This document shows positions 9,183-18,623 of a stretch of DNA of 56,587 nucleotides, piece after piece. The notes under the pieces were generated by a model. That model was not told the origin of the DNA. It ran no database searches and saw nothing but the letters and a program-made list of their open reading frames with translations. The stretch spans positions 1 to 56,587 of the forward strand of contig NZ_POJD01000257.1 of the NCBI RefSeq assembly GCF_002960445.1. The letters are read 5' to 3'. The number at the start of each line of letters is the position of its first letter. The first letter of the stretch is position 1. Origin of the DNA: Streptococcus suis (GTDB taxonomy: Bacteria > Bacillota > Bacilli > Lactobacillales > Streptococcaceae). The translations under genes and the position numbers were made by a program.

Positions 9183-11168
9183 TTACATATTCTTCAACTC
9201 AATGACCATATCACGAATCTGAGCTGCCAGTTCAAAGTCAAGCACTTCTGCAGCTTCTTGCATTTGTCCTTCCAGTTTCTTGATCATAGCCTTGCGTTCG
9301 TCTTTGTTAAGAGCATTGAAGTCCACCACTTCTTCCTTGTCCTGAGTGACAGCCTTGGTCACGCTAATCAGGTCACGGATTTCCTTCTTAATGGTCTGTG
9401 GAATGATGCCATGTTCTTCATTATAAGCCATCTGGATCTGACGGCGGCGGGCTGTTTCTTCCATAGCCTTCCGCATAGACTCGGTGATCTTGTCCGCATA
9501 CATAATCACGTGGCCTTCAGAGTTACGAGCTGCCCGACCGATTGTCTGGATGAGCCCCCGTTCATTACGGAGGAAGCCTTCCTTGTCAGCATCTAGAATA
9601 GCTACCAGACTGACTTCTGGCACGTCAATCCCTTCACGTAAGAGGTTAATCCCTATCAGAACATCAAAGACACCTAATCGAAGATCACGTATAATCTCCG
9701 TACGCTCCAAAGTCTTGATGTCCGAATGCATATACTTGACCTTGATGCCCATTTCTTTCAGGTAGTCGGTCAAGTCCTCTGCCATTTTCTTAGTCAGGGT
9801 AGTGATAAAGGTCCGCTCGCCTTTCTCAACACGGGCATTGATTTCACCTAAAAGGTCGTCCATTTGGCCCATGGTTGGACGGACTTCCACTTCTGGATCC
9901 AAAAGCCCTGTCGGCCGAATGATCTGCTCGACAACGGTATCGGTCTGCTCCATTTCATAGTCACCCGGCGTCGCAGATACATAGACAATCTGGTGGACAT
10001 GGCTCTCAAATTCTTCCCTGCGCAGCGGACGATTGTCCAGTGCACTTGGGAGGCGGAAACCATAGTTGACCAACATCTCCTTGCGAGAGCGGTCACCATT
10101 GTACATCCCCTTAATCTGCCCCATGGTCATGTGGCTCTCGTCAATCATAATCAGGTAGTCTTCAGGGAAAAAGTCCAGCAGGGTATAAGGAGGCTCGCCC
10201 TCGCTTCGCCCGTCCATGTGTCGTGAATAGTTCTCAACTCCGTTGGTGTAGCCCATTTCCCGTAGCATTTCGATGTCGTAGTCGGTCCGTTGTTTCAATC
10301 GCTGAGCTTCTAAGAGTTTTCCTTCTGCCTCGAAGACCTTGAGCTGCTCTTCTAGCTCCGCCTGAATCTTGGCAATAGCCGTTTCCATATGGTCATCGTT
10401 GGTCACGAAGTGGGTGGCAGGGAAAATCGCCAAGTGGTCCACATCACCCAAAACCTTACCTGTCAAGCTTTCAATCTCACGAATGCGGTCAATTTCATCC
10501 CCGAAAAACTCCACACGGAAGGCGTGTTCATCACGAGAAGCTGGGAAAATCTCCACCACATCTCCACGTACACGGAAACGTCCCCGTTGGAAGTCGATGT
10601 CGTTGCGCTCGAACTGGATATCAACCAAGGAATTGAGCAACTGGTCACGGGAAATCTCCTGACCTGGTCGCAGGCTGACCACGCTATCAGCATATTCCTT
10701 GGGCGATCCCAAACCGTAGATACAGGAAACAGAGGCCACGACGATGACATCGTTGCGTTCGAGAAGAGCTGAGGTCGCTGAGTGGCGAAGTTTGTCAATC
10801 TCATCATTGACCGAGCTGTCCTTCTCGATATAGGTATCGCTGGAAGGAACATAGGCTTCTGGCTGATAGTAATCATAGTAAGACACGAAGTATTCGACCG
10901 CATTTTCTGGGAAGAATTCCTTGAACTCACTGTAGAGCTGACCAGCTAGGGTCTTGTTGTGGGCGATGACCAAGGTAGGCTTATTGACACGGGCAATGAC
11001 CTGGCTCATGGTGTAGGTCTTACCAGTACCTGTTGCTCCCATGAGAATCTGGGCTTTTTCACCCCCCTCGATATTATCCACCAAGGTTTCAATGGCTTGG
11101 GGCTGGTCACCAGACGGTGAGTATTTAGATACAAGTTTAAATTGGTTTTCAGTATTTCGATTAATCAT
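9183..11168 (-). CDS. uvrB: Excinuclease ABC subunit B (UvrB)
   Basis: 661 residues, full length for UvrB, the helicase-like damage-verification subunit of nucleotide excision repair that is loaded by UvrA and recruits UvrC. Walker A is [10 protein letters not shown] near residue 44. The beta-hairpin that clamps DNA is the tyrosine-rich [18 protein letters not shown] near 97-114. The DEAD-like box is DESH, motif VI is [13 protein letters not shown], and the C-terminal UVR domain that contacts UvrC is at about 626-660. No strong ribosome binding site precedes the ATG, and a TATAAT box lies only six bases upstream of it, so the mRNA may be leaderless. Confidence 0.98.
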   Translation of the reverse strand: MINRNTENQFKLVSKYSPSGDQPQAIETLVDNIEGGEKAQILMGATGTGKTYTMSQVIARVNKPTLVIAHNKTLAGQLYSEFKEFFPENAVEYFVSYYDYYQPEAYVPSSDTYIEKDSSVNDEIDKLRHSATSALLERNDVIVVASVSCIYGLGSPKEYADSVVSLRPGQEISRDQLLNSLVDIQFERNDIDFQRGRFRVRGDVVEIFPASRDEHAFRVEFFGDEIDRIREIESLTGKVLGDVDHLAIFPATHFVTNDDHMETAIAKIQAELEEQLKVFEAEGKLLEAQRLKQRTDYDIEMLREMGYTNGVENYSRHMDGRSEGEPPYTLLDFFPEDYLIMIDESHMTMGQIKGMYNGDRSRKEMLVNYGFRLPSALDNRPLRREEFESHVHQIVYVSATPGDYEMEQTDTVVEQIIRPTGLLDPEVEVRPTMGQMDDLLGEINARVEKGERTFITTLTKKMAEDLTDYLKEMGIKVKYMHSDIKTLERTEIIRDLRLGVFDVLIGINLLREGIDVPEVSLVAILDADKEGFLRNERGLIQTIGRAARNSEGHVIMYADKITESMRKAMEETARRRQIQMAYNEEHGIIPQTIKKEIRDLISVTKAVTQDKEEVVDFNALNKDERKAMIKKLEGQMQEAAEVLDFELAAQIRDMVIELKNM

Positions 11169-11174
11169 AGGTCT

Positions 11175-11180
11175 ATTATA
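11175..11180 (-). promoter_or_regulatory. -10 box of uvrB, abutting the start codon
   Basis: TATAAT reads on the minus strand at 11180-11175; the ATG begins at 11168. Transcription starting six to seven bases after the box would begin at or next to the A of the ATG. No good -35 box is seen at the usual distance. Confidence 0.45.
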
Positions 11181-11237
11181 GCAAATTTTTCTTGTGGATA
11201 GGATTTGTGAGTTTCTTAACTTTTTTCTAAAAAACTA

Positions 11238-11266
11238 TTGCAATTGTACTAGCTCAGTAGTATAAT
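11238..11266 (+). promoter_or_regulatory. Promoter of the ABC transporter operon
   Basis: TTGCAA at 11238-11243, 17 bases, TATAAT at 11261-11266. The gene start at 11302 is preceded by AGGAGG. Confidence 0.8.
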
Positions 11267-11301
11267 AATTGTAATTTATTATATTTATCTAGGAGGTTCT
11301 T

Positions 11302-12045
11302 ATGATTCAATTTAACCACGTTAGTAAAGCCTATGGCGACACCTTAGCCCTTGATGATTTGGATTTGACCATCGAAAGTGGGGAAATTTTCGGCTTGATT
11401 GGGCATAACGGTGCTGGTAAGACAACAACCATCAGCCTGCTCACTTCCATTATCCAAGCCAGTCATGGAACCATCTCCGTCGACGGGCTTAATCTGGAAG
11501 AAAATCGAGATGAGGTCAAAAAACGGATTGCCTATGTACCAGACTCGCCTGATATTTTTCTTCACTTGACTGCTTTTGAATATTGGCACTTTATGGGCAA
11601 GGTTTACGGAGTGAACAAAGACACTGTTGACCAACGTATCAACAAGCTGGCTACTCTATTTGATATGAGCGCTCGCCAGTATGAGCCCATTGACAGTTTC
11701 TCCCACGGTATGCGACAGAAAACCATTATCATCGGCGCCCTCATTCCCAAGCCAGATATTTGGATTTTGGATGAACCCTTGACTGGACTGGATCCCCAGG
11801 CCTCATTTGACCTCAAGCAGATGATGAAGGACCATGCCAAAGGTGGTAACACCGTTCTCTTTTCGACCCATGTCTTGTCTGTTGCAGAACAACTCTGTGA
11901 CCGTATTGGCATTCTCAGAAAGGGACGACTTATCTTCGTAGGTAGTCTGGAAGAATTAAAATCCCAATATCCTGACAAGGACTTGGAAACCATCTACCTA
12001 GAATTAGCAGGTCGCCAACAAAGAGAGGCAGGTGAGGTCGGATGA
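11302..12045 (+). CDS. ABC transporter ATP-binding protein
   Basis: 247 residues, the energising subunit of an ABC-2 type transporter. Walker A GHNGAGKTT lies at about 34-42, the signature is SFSHGMRQK (a variant of LSGGQ), Walker B with catalytic Glu is IWILDEPLTGLDP, and the H-loop is FSTHVLS. It resembles EcsA/CcmA-type subunits of Firmicutes exporters. AGGAGG lies eight bases before the ATG. Its last codons overlap the start of the permease gene (ATGA), so the two are translationally coupled and form one transporter. The substrate is unknown. Confidence 0.92.
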   Translation: MIQFNHVSKAYGDTLALDDLDLTIESGEIFGLIGHNGAGKTTTISLLTSIIQASHGTISVDGLNLEENRDEVKKRIAYVPDSPDIFLHLTAFEYWHFMGKVYGVNKDTVDQRINKLATLFDMSARQYEPIDSFSHGMRQKTIIIGALIPKPDIWILDEPLTGLDPQASFDLKQMMKDHAKGGNTVLFSTHVLSVAEQLCDRIGILRKGRLIFVGSLEELKSQYPDKDLETIYLELAGRQQREAGEVG

Positions 12046-13646
12046 ACAAATCTCTGATTTGGGAATTGGTCAAAATCAATATCCTCTACTCCAACCCGCA
12101 ACTGCTAGCTTCCGTCAAGAAAAAACAAAATAAGAATAAAGATGGACGTTTTTCAGCCTATCGGAGCATCCTTATCCAACAAGGCTTCCTCATTCTGATG
12201 ATGGCTATTCTCTACTCCGTCTTCTTTCTAGGGATTGATTACAAACGGTCCACAGGTTTCTTCTCCCTACAACTAGCCCAATTTGCTATACTGGCAACCG
12301 TATACGGTTTCACAGGCTTCTTTTCTGTCTTCTACGACAGCAAGGACACCAAACTCTATCTACCTCTTCCCTTAAAAGCAAGCGAGGTTTTTATCGCCAA
12401 ATTCTTATCGGCTCAAGGTATGGTCTTGCCCTTCCTCATCCCCTGCCTCTCTCTTCTTATCATTACCTATTGGCAAATAGGTGGACCAGCCTTTGCACTT
12501 TTTGCCTTGCCAAGTTTTATTCTCCTATGGTTCCTAGTCAACCTTCTCAATATGATTTTTATGCACTTTATCGGAGAAATCTTGACTAAGAGCCCACATA
12601 AGACAACCATTTCTACCATTCTTCTGACAGGCTCATCTCTGGTTTCAATGGGAGCGCTTATGTTTCTCCAATCCCAGCAGACTGTTTCCCTCCAATCAGA
12701 TGGTTTTGTTCAGTTTCCAGAATTGCCACTTTTTGTCGGTTTCCACTACATCATCAGCCAACCAATTTCGTTGGGGACAGTTATCAATCTCATCCTTCCT
12801 ATTTTCTTCATGTTGGGATTGGTCCACTTTGCCTTTAAAACTGTTATTCCGAATTATTTCCAACAGGTTTTGGCGATTGATACTGCTTCATCAAAACGTA
12901 AGGTCGGCAAACCAAGGAAATTACCTCAGAATTTAAATCAGGCCCTTATCAAACACCATTTATCTACCCTCAACGATAGCAACCTGATGGTACAGACCTT
13001 CTTGCAGTCCTTGGTGATGGGGGTTGCCCTGCTCCCTTCAATTTCAAAAATTACTGAAGGTGGTAGACTGGGTGTTCTTTCATGGGAATATTTCGGAATT
13101 GCTTTATTGGCTGGCTTCTTGCTAGGTAGTATGTTTGCTGGGTCAACGACCTTTATCGGAACAGCCATGTCCTTGGAAAAAGAAAATTATCACTTTATCC
13201 GTACTTTGCCCATTAACTTCAAACAGTTTATTATTCAAAAGTTTTGGGTGATTGCTGCGGTTCAATTCCTGGTTCCGACTTTGCTCTATCTCATGTTAGC
13301 CCTATTTGTCATGAAAGTAAACATGATCTTAGCCCTCTTCTTTGGTCTAGGCATACTTGTTTCTGCCCTACTAACTGGTCAAATATACTACTGGCGGGAC
13401 CAACGCCTACTCATGCTCAACTGGCAGAATTCCAACCAGCTTTTCGGTCGCGGAGCAGGGCAGTGGCTGATTGCTGGTTCCATCATACTAACAATGATTC
13501 TCGGAGCCATCTTGCTCGTCATCAGTAGTATAATGGCTGGTATCATTGGTCCAACCTTAGTAAGCTCTGGTCTGGCAACCTTAATAGTCGTCCTTTCAGG
13601 ATTACTCCAGCTCTTTCTCTATAAATCCTATTGGCAAAAATTGTAA
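12042..13646 (+). CDS. ABC transporter permease (large, multi-pass)
   Basis: 534 residues with about ten to twelve hydrophobic segments, among them those near residues 50-70, 80-100, 125-160, 165-180, 240-260, 340-365, 405-430 and 480-530. It starts inside the stop codon of the ATPase gene. The size, the missing extracellular binding protein and the pairing with a single ATPase fit an ABC-2-like exporter or membrane-maintenance transporter. A basic cytoplasmic stretch (KKKQNKNKDGR) lies near the N-terminus. No substrate can be named. A bidirectional terminator follows immediately. Confidence 0.85.
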   Translation: MNKSLIWELVKINILYSNPQLLASVKKKQNKNKDGRFSAYRSILIQQGFLILMMAILYSVFFLGIDYKRSTGFFSLQLAQFAILATVYGFTGFFSVFYDSKDTKLYLPLPLKASEVFIAKFLSAQGMVLPFLIPCLSLLIITYWQIGGPAFALFALPSFILLWFLVNLLNMIFMHFIGEILTKSPHKTTISTILLTGSSLVSMGALMFLQSQQTVSLQSDGFVQFPELPLFVGFHYIISQPISLGTVINLILPIFFMLGLVHFAFKTVIPNYFQQVLAIDTASSKRKVGKPRKLPQNLNQALIKHHLSTLNDSNLMVQTFLQSLVMGVALLPSISKITEGGRLGVLSWEYFGIALLAGFLLGSMFAGSTTFIGTAMSLEKENYHFIRTLPINFKQFIIQKFWVIAAVQFLVPTLLYLMLALFVMKVNMILALFFGLGILVSALLTGQIYYWRDQRLLMLNWQNSNQLFGRGAGQWLIAGSIILTMILGAILLVISSIMAGIIGPTLVSSGLATLIVVLSGLLQLFLYKSYWQKL

Positions 13647-13682
13647 AAAAAACCAGATTTCGCTCGTCGAAATCTGGTTTTT
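13645..13682. terminator. Bidirectional terminator between convergent genes
   Basis: A perfect 12-base stem AACCAGATTTCG (13651-13662) / CGAAATCTGGTT (13668-13679) with a five-base loop has A residues on the left and T residues on the right. It can end both the ABC operon and the VOC gene on the other strand. Confidence 0.9.
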
Positions 13683-13690
13683 GAATGCTA

Positions 13691-14137
13691 TTAGTCTTGT
13701 TCAGCGTAGTATTCTTGACCGTAGCCTGCTACTTCAGCATTGACTTGCCAGTGGATACCGAATTTGTCTTGCAAAGAACCATAAGCAGGTGACCATGGCA
13801 CAGCTTGCAAGTCCATCGTAATCTTCATGGCACCTTCAGATAGTTTTGTGAACAAGTCTTGGGCAGTTTCTGCATCATCCGTAATCAAGGCAACTGTAAT
13901 GTTGTCACCAACTGAATAAGGCATTTCTGGATTATTGTCAGAAAGCATGAACCGTTGTCCGTTTAAACGGAATTGGGCATTCATGACAAAGTTTTCCAAT
14001 TCTGGTGGGCAGTTTGGCACAAAATCTTTATACAGATTGACTTGCTCTACCTCTGCACCAAGTGCATTTTTGTAGAATTCAATCGCTTCTTGACCGTTAC
14101 CGTTAGTTACCAAGTAAACTTCCATTGCTTTTAGCAT
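13691..14137 (-). CDS. PhnB-like VOC family protein
   Basis: 148 residues. The N-terminal pattern VYLVTNGNGQEAIEFYKNALGAEVEQV is that of PhnB/YjdN-like members of the vicinal oxygen chelate (glyoxalase/bleomycin resistance) superfamily; the C-terminus carries SLQDKFGIHWQVN, usual for this group. The fold is two beta-alpha-beta-beta-beta modules. Function in streptococci is not established; annotated relatives are called glyoxalase or 3-demethylubiquinone methyltransferase-like without proof. GGAGGT lies six bases before the ATG. Confidence 0.85.
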   Translation of the reverse strand: MLKAMEVYLVTNGNGQEAIEFYKNALGAEVEQVNLYKDFVPNCPPELENFVMNAQFRLNGQRFMLSDNNPEMPYSVGDNITVALITDDAETAQDLFTKLSEGAMKITMDLQAVPWSPAYGSLQDKFGIHWQVNAEVAGYGQEYYAEQD

Positions 14138-14202
14138 GGGATACCTCCAAATTTTTGATAGCCCATTATATCACGAGTTAGTTATACGGACAAATTTTTT
14201 GT

Positions 14203-14234
14203 TTAAAAAAGTTGAGTTGCCATCAACTCAACTT
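14203..14234 (-). terminator. Terminator of the carboxypeptidase gene
   Basis: The stem AAGTTGAGTTG (14209-14219) / CAACTCAACTT (14224-14234) has a four-base loop, followed on the minus strand by a run of six T. Confidence 0.85.
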
Positions 14235-14239
14235 ATACT

Positions 14240-15028
14240 TTATTCATACCCGCCACCAGGAACTCCGAAGTATTCTTCTAATGTTAGTCCTGAATTGTAA
14301 ATATCCGTCGCTTCTTGTCCAATATAACGGACATGCCAGGTTTCCGCCATGTAACCTGTCGAGCTTTCTTTTCCAGGCAAATAACGTACGATAAATCCAT
14401 AATGATGGGCGTTATCAGCCAACCACTGGGAAGCAACTGGTTCTTCCAAAAGATTGCCGTAGCTATCTAAAAGATCAAAGGCAAGACCTGTCTGATGCTC
14501 ACTATAACCTGCACGCGCTGAATAGGTATCCGCTGCTGCTTGACCATCTTGATTGACATAGGATTGGTAGAGGCCAGCCTGGGTTTCATAGGAGCGGAAA
14601 CCACTATAATTATTGGAAATGGCAAAACCGTATTCCTGCATATCTGCAATCAACTGCTGGAAAGCTGCCAAGGCTTGTGGATCCTCACCAGGAGCATAAG
14701 TTGCGGCAAGAGGGTGCTTCTTATTAGCGATAATGACTTCCCCATATTTTCCTTGAACACTATAGTAAGACCCGTTATAAGTAGCGGTTGTTGCTAGCTC
14801 AGTCTGACTGCTTGTAGCTTCCTCACCAGTCGTCGAACTTGTTTCTGTTGAACTGGTAGAACTTTCCTGAGTTTCTTGACTAGAGCTAGCTTGCACCGGC
14901 GAACTACTAGTGGTAGACTGGCTTGATGCTGAACTACTGCTACTTGATGGACTGGCATCCGTTAACTTCTGACCACAGGCTACTAATAAAAGCACCATCG
15001 GAAGTAATAAGCCTAGTTTCTTATACAT
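14240..15028 (-). CDS. ldcB: LdcB/DacB-type D,D- or L,D-carboxypeptidase lipoprotein (VanY family)
   Basis: 262 residues. The signal peptide ends in a lipobox LVAC with the acylated Cys at 18, followed by a Ser/Thr/Glu-rich linker to about residue 80, and then an M15B/VanY catalytic domain. Zinc ligands are the His and Asp of SEHQTGLAFD and the His of WHVRYIG; SGFRSYETQ is the conserved entry motif. The pneumococcal relative LdcB (DacB) trims the fourth D-Ala from peptidoglycan tetrapeptides. The enzyme is expected on the outer face of the membrane and to act in wall remodelling. The exact bond cut (L,D or D,D) is inferred from the family only. Confidence 0.88.
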   Translation of the reverse strand: MYKKLGLLLPMVLLLVACGQKLTDASPSSSSSSASSQSTTSSSPVQASSSQETQESSTSSTETSSTTGEEATSSQTELATTATYNGSYYSVQGKYGEVIIANKKHPLAATYAPGEDPQALAAFQQLIADMQEYGFAISNNYSGFRSYETQAGLYQSYVNQDGQAAADTYSARAGYSEHQTGLAFDLLDSYGNLLEEPVASQWLADNAHHYGFIVRYLPGKESSTGYMAETWHVRYIGQEATDIYNSGLTLEEYFGVPGGGYE

Positions 15029-15155
15029 TTCTCTCCATCCTTTCGTCTATTCGTCATATACCTTTATTCTAACATAAAATGAATTAAAAGATTGGACAGA
15101 ACCAGCTCCAATCCCTAACTTTCCAATTAGCAACTCCATATAGAAGGGCCAGCTA

Positions 15156-15842
15156 TTATTTCAAAATCCCAAATAATTCCTGGTAATTGGAAATGATATA
15201 AGTCGGCTGGGCTGAACCAGTCAAGGCAGATTTTGTTGGATTATACCAGACCGAATCCATGCCCGCATTATTTGCGCCTTGGATATCAGCTGTCAAGCTG
15301 TCACCAATCATGAGAAATTTGGCCATATCTGAACAGCCAATTTGCTCTGCTATTTTTTCATAAAAATCAGCCGCAGGCTTCTGTGTCCCCATCTGTTCTG
15401 AGATAAAGACCTGCTTGAAATAGGGAAGGATTGGCGAATTCTGCAATCGATTTTCCTGAATATAGGTCACGCCGTTGGTCGCCGCATAGAGCTGGTAACC
15501 ACGGTCAACCAGTTCTTTAAGTAATAGGTCTGCACCTTCAAATATCTGACCTTGCTGACCAATAAATTCTTGATAGCGGAGGGCCATTTCACGACCATCC
15601 ACTTCCCTCCCAAAATGTGCAAAGGTTTTGGAAAAGCGCGTGTTAATCAATTCTTTCTTGGTAATTAAACCTTTTTCAAGTTCCTTCCACATGCCTTGGT
15701 TGAGCGGACGATAGATGGCTTTAAAGGCCTCTATATCCTCCACATCCATGAACTCCAAAAATTGAGTGAGGGCTACTTCTTCTCCTTGGTTAAAATCCAA
15801 AAGTGTGTGATCAAGATCGAATAATAAATATTTATATGACAA
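15156..15842 (-). CDS. HAD superfamily phosphatase, YjjG/YfnB type
   Basis: 228 residues. HAD motif I is LFDLDHTLLDF at residues 7-17 with the nucleophile Asp; motif II is the Thr of YAATNGVT; motif III/IV includes QKPAADFYEK and MIGDSLTADIQGANNAGMDSVWYNP. The C-terminal layout and DHTLLDF match the YjjG/YfnB group, whose members dephosphorylate nucleoside monophosphates, including non-canonical pyrimidines. The start codon is TTG at 15842: GAGG lies about nine bases upstream and no ATG or GTG lies between it and the ribosome binding site. Confidence 0.85.
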   Translation of the reverse strand: MSYKYLLFDLDHTLLDFNQGEEVALTQFLEFMDVEDIEAFKAIYRPLNQGMWKELEKGLITKKELINTRFSKTFAHFGREVDGREMALRYQEFIGQQGQIFEGADLLLKELVDRGYQLYAATNGVTYIQENRLQNSPILPYFKQVFISEQMGTQKPAADFYEKIAEQIGCSDMAKFLMIGDSLTADIQGANNAGMDSVWYNPTKSALTGSAQPTYIISNYQELFGILK

Positions 15843-15885
15843 CTTTATATCCTCTCTTTTACTAGTGTTTCTGCCTTTTCCGTGC

Positions 15886-16155
15886 CTAAGCTCTCCAGCG
15901 TTGGGTTTTCTTCAACATCATTGGATAGCTTGCTTTCATGAGAAATTTTATAAATGCATTTCCTTGACCATTTGAAATAGCATGTTTCCCCTTTATAAGC
16001 ATTTGTTCAAAGGTAATATCTGGCTCTAAAAATTCACCATTGGCATAGCAGTAAGAGCAAAACAAATTAGAGTGGCTGCCGTCTTTCTCTGATCCACGAA
16101 CATCTTGACCATGCAAATTTAAGGGCATGGCACAAAATTGACAAAATTTTTCCAT
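15886..16155 (-). CDS. Small zinc-ribbon protein
   Basis: 89 residues from the preferred start. Two CxxC pairs (FCQFC near the start and FCSYC about 25 residues later) form a likely zinc ribbon of the Zn_ribbon_2 type; the rest is basic and ends in QRWRA. A longer start at 16164 is possible, but the GAGG there touches that ATG, whereas it is ten bases from the ATG at 16155, so the shorter form was chosen. The function is unknown. It lies between the HAD gene and pcrA, all on the same strand. Confidence 0.7.
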   Translation of the reverse strand: MEKFCQFCAMPLNLHGQDVRGSEKDGSHSNLFCSYCYANGEFLEPDITFEQMLIKGKHAISNGQGNAFIKFLMKASYPMMLKKTQRWRA

Positions 16156-16213
16156 TATTTTCATACCTCATTTTCGAAAATAGTCTATTCTATCATAAAG
16201 AAGTCTGTTTTTT

Positions 16214-18493
16214 CTACTCTTCCCTACTAATCGGTGCCAGACTTGCCAGGACCTTCTTAAGTCCCATCTCTGGGAAATTGATTTTGAGTTCTTGGTTGCT
16301 GCCTGTACCTGATACTTCAAGAACAGTTCCGCGACCCCATTTCTTATGGACAGCGATGTCACCAACTGACCAGTTGGTGCCTGAGCCTGACGATTTGTTG
16401 CTTGATGCGAAGGGCATACTGCCTCCGAGCTTGGCAGATGGTTGTACGGTTGCTTTTCGACCTTGCATGGCCTCTTGTAAGCTCATACCTTGTCCAAACT
16501 GTGTCGCTCTGCCATTGACATAAGAGGCCTTAAAGCTGGTATTGGCTGGACGAGCAAGACCTTGATAGTCCAATAGGTCGCTGGAGATTTCTCGAATAAA
16601 GCGGCTTGGCTGATTGTAGTTGCTGCGACCAAAAAGGAGTCGAGAATTGGCATTTGTCAGATAAAGGGTCTTCTCTGCCCGTGTGATACCCACATAGGCA
16701 AGTCGACGTTCTTCTTCTAGCTCATCCTCATCTTCTGCTGCGCGACTGAGTGGGAAGACATTTTCTTCCATACCAATTAGAAAGACAACAGGAAATTCCA
16801 AACCTTTGGCTGCGTGGAGAGTCATGAGGGTGACCTCCGATGCCTCACGGCTATCGTCGTCCGTATCAGCAATCAATGCCAAATCAAGCAGGAAACGAGT
16901 CAAGCGATCCAGACCTGTTTCTTCTTCCTCAGTATTCTTCTCATCGAAGTTTTTGGTCACAGATAGGAATTCTTGGATGTTTTCAATGCGGGCATTGGCT
17001 TCTAGTGTGTTCTGAGCTGCAAGGGCATCGACATAGCCTGTTTGCCGCAAGACAGCCTCGACTACTTGGGTCACGGTCAAGTCATCCAGTTGATTGCGGA
17101 GCTTATAGAGAAGGTTGGCTAGGTCGAATACTGCCTGCGCTGCCTTGCCCTTGACTGGTGACAACATAATATCCTGCGAAGCCTCCAGTAAGGACATGCC
17201 ATGTGTGTTGGCAAAATCGCGGATCTTATCGACTGTGCCAGGTCCCACACCACGCTTAGGCTCGTTGACAATACGTTCGTAGGAAATATTATCCGATGGG
17301 TTGGCGATGATATTCAAATAGGAAATGACGTCCCGAATTTCCTTGCGGCTGTAGAACTTGGTACCACCGACCATTGTGTAAGGAATGTTGGACTTAAGCA
17401 GGGCTTCTTCAATGGTACGGGATTGGGCATTGGTCCGATAAAGAACGGCAAAATCCTTATAAGCCTTGCCTTCTCTGTTTAACTGGTCAATCTGCCCTGC
17501 AACATAAATCGCTTCATCATTCTCATCTCTGGCACGATAATAGGTAATCAAACCCCCTTGGGCATTCTGGGTCCAGAGTTTCTTAGGACGACGGTTGCGG
17601 TTGTTTTCGATGACTTCATTGGCTGCCTGCAAAACAGTCTTGGTCGAACGATAGTTTTCCTCCAAAAGAACGACCTTGCTTTCTGGATAGTCCTTTTCAA
17701 AGTCTAGGATATTCTGCATATCTGCCCCACGCCAGCCATAGATTGACTGGTCCGCATCACCGACCACACAGATATTCTTGAAACGCGATGCCAAGAGCTT
17801 GACCAACTGGTACTGGGCATGGTTGGTATCCTGATACTCATCAACATGGATATACTGGAATTTCTGCTGGTAATAGGTCAGGACCTCTGGATTTTGATCA
17901 AAGAGGCGGAGCGTTAACATGATCAAGTCATCAAAGTCAACAGCCTCTGACTGCCTTAGTTCCTTTTGATAAGCCGTGTAGCATTTTGCGACAATCTGCG
18001 TGTATAGATCACCTGCCTGGGCTTCAAATGCCTTGTCATCAATCAAGTCATTTTTGGCATTGGAAATGGTTCCCAGGATAGAACGTTCACTCCACTTTTT
18101 CGGATCTAAGTTAAGATTTTTCAAAATCCGTTTCATGAGTGTACGCTGTTCACCTGGATCGACAATCGTAAAATTGCGATTGTAGCCGATATGGTCGGCA
18201 TCACGGCGCAAAATACGGACACACATGGAGTGGAAGGTCGCAATTAAACAATCCTGAGTTGCAGGATTGAGGGCATAGGCCCGCTCCTTCATCTCCCGTG
18301 CTGCCTTGTTTGTAAAGGTAATGGCCAAGATGTTCCACGGGTTTACCATCTTTTCATCAATCAAGTAAGCGATACGATGGGTAAGAACACGGGTTTTTCC
18401 CGAACCAGCCCCTGCCATAATCAAAAGCGGGCCTTCAGTTGTCTGCACCGCTTCCGCCTGTCTGTCATTCATTCCGTTTAATAATAGGTTCAT
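16214..18493 (-). CDS. pcrA: ATP-dependent DNA helicase PcrA
   Basis: 759 residues, a UvrD-like superfamily 1A 3'-5' helicase used in repair and replication restart, and to clear RecA and stalled polymerase. Visible motifs: Q motif with LNDRQ-like NGMNDRQAEAV, Walker A AGAGSGKTRVLTHR near 28-41, Walker B VDEYQDTN, motif III GDADQSIYGWRGAD, motif V TLHAAKGLEFPVVFL and motif VI RRLAYVGITRAEKTLYLT. The C-terminal Tudor-like tail (VGDIAVHKKWGRGTVLEVSG) binds RNA polymerase in relatives. Confidence 0.97.
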   Translation of the reverse strand: MNLLLNGMNDRQAEAVQTTEGPLLIMAGAGSGKTRVLTHRIAYLIDEKMVNPWNILAITFTNKAAREMKERAYALNPATQDCLIATFHSMCVRILRRDADHIGYNRNFTIVDPGEQRTLMKRILKNLNLDPKKWSERSILGTISNAKNDLIDDKAFEAQAGDLYTQIVAKCYTAYQKELRQSEAVDFDDLIMLTLRLFDQNPEVLTYYQQKFQYIHVDEYQDTNHAQYQLVKLLASRFKNICVVGDADQSIYGWRGADMQNILDFEKDYPESKVVLLEENYRSTKTVLQAANEVIENNRNRRPKKLWTQNAQGGLITYYRARDENDEAIYVAGQIDQLNREGKAYKDFAVLYRTNAQSRTIEEALLKSNIPYTMVGGTKFYSRKEIRDVISYLNIIANPSDNISYERIVNEPKRGVGPGTVDKIRDFANTHGMSLLEASQDIMLSPVKGKAAQAVFDLANLLYKLRNQLDDLTVTQVVEAVLRQTGYVDALAAQNTLEANARIENIQEFLSVTKNFDEKNTEEEETGLDRLTRFLLDLALIADTDDDSREASEVTLMTLHAAKGLEFPVVFLIGMEENVFPLSRAAEDEDELEEERRLAYVGITRAEKTLYLTNANSRLLFGRSNYNQPSRFIREISSDLLDYQGLARPANTSFKASYVNGRATQFGQGMSLQEAMQGRKATVQPSAKLGGSMPFASSNKSSGSGTNWSVGDIAVHKKWGRGTVLEVSGTGSNQELKINFPEMGLKKVLASLAPISREE

Positions 18494-18578
18494 TTTCTCA
18501 TACTTTCTCTAAAAAATCATTCTCTCCATTATACCAAAAAATCTCTCGATAGGCAGTTCAATGTGATAGATGGCAAGC

Positions 18579-18606
18579 AAAAAAGCCCAGAGATAATCTC
18601 TGAGCC
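18579..18606 (-). terminator. Terminator of the NADH oxidase gene
   Basis: On the minus strand GGCTCAGAGAT pairs with ATCTCTGGGCT-type sequence (one mismatch), followed by a T run (18584-18579). Confidence 0.8.
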
Positions 18607-18623
18607 TTATGTATCAAAAGATA

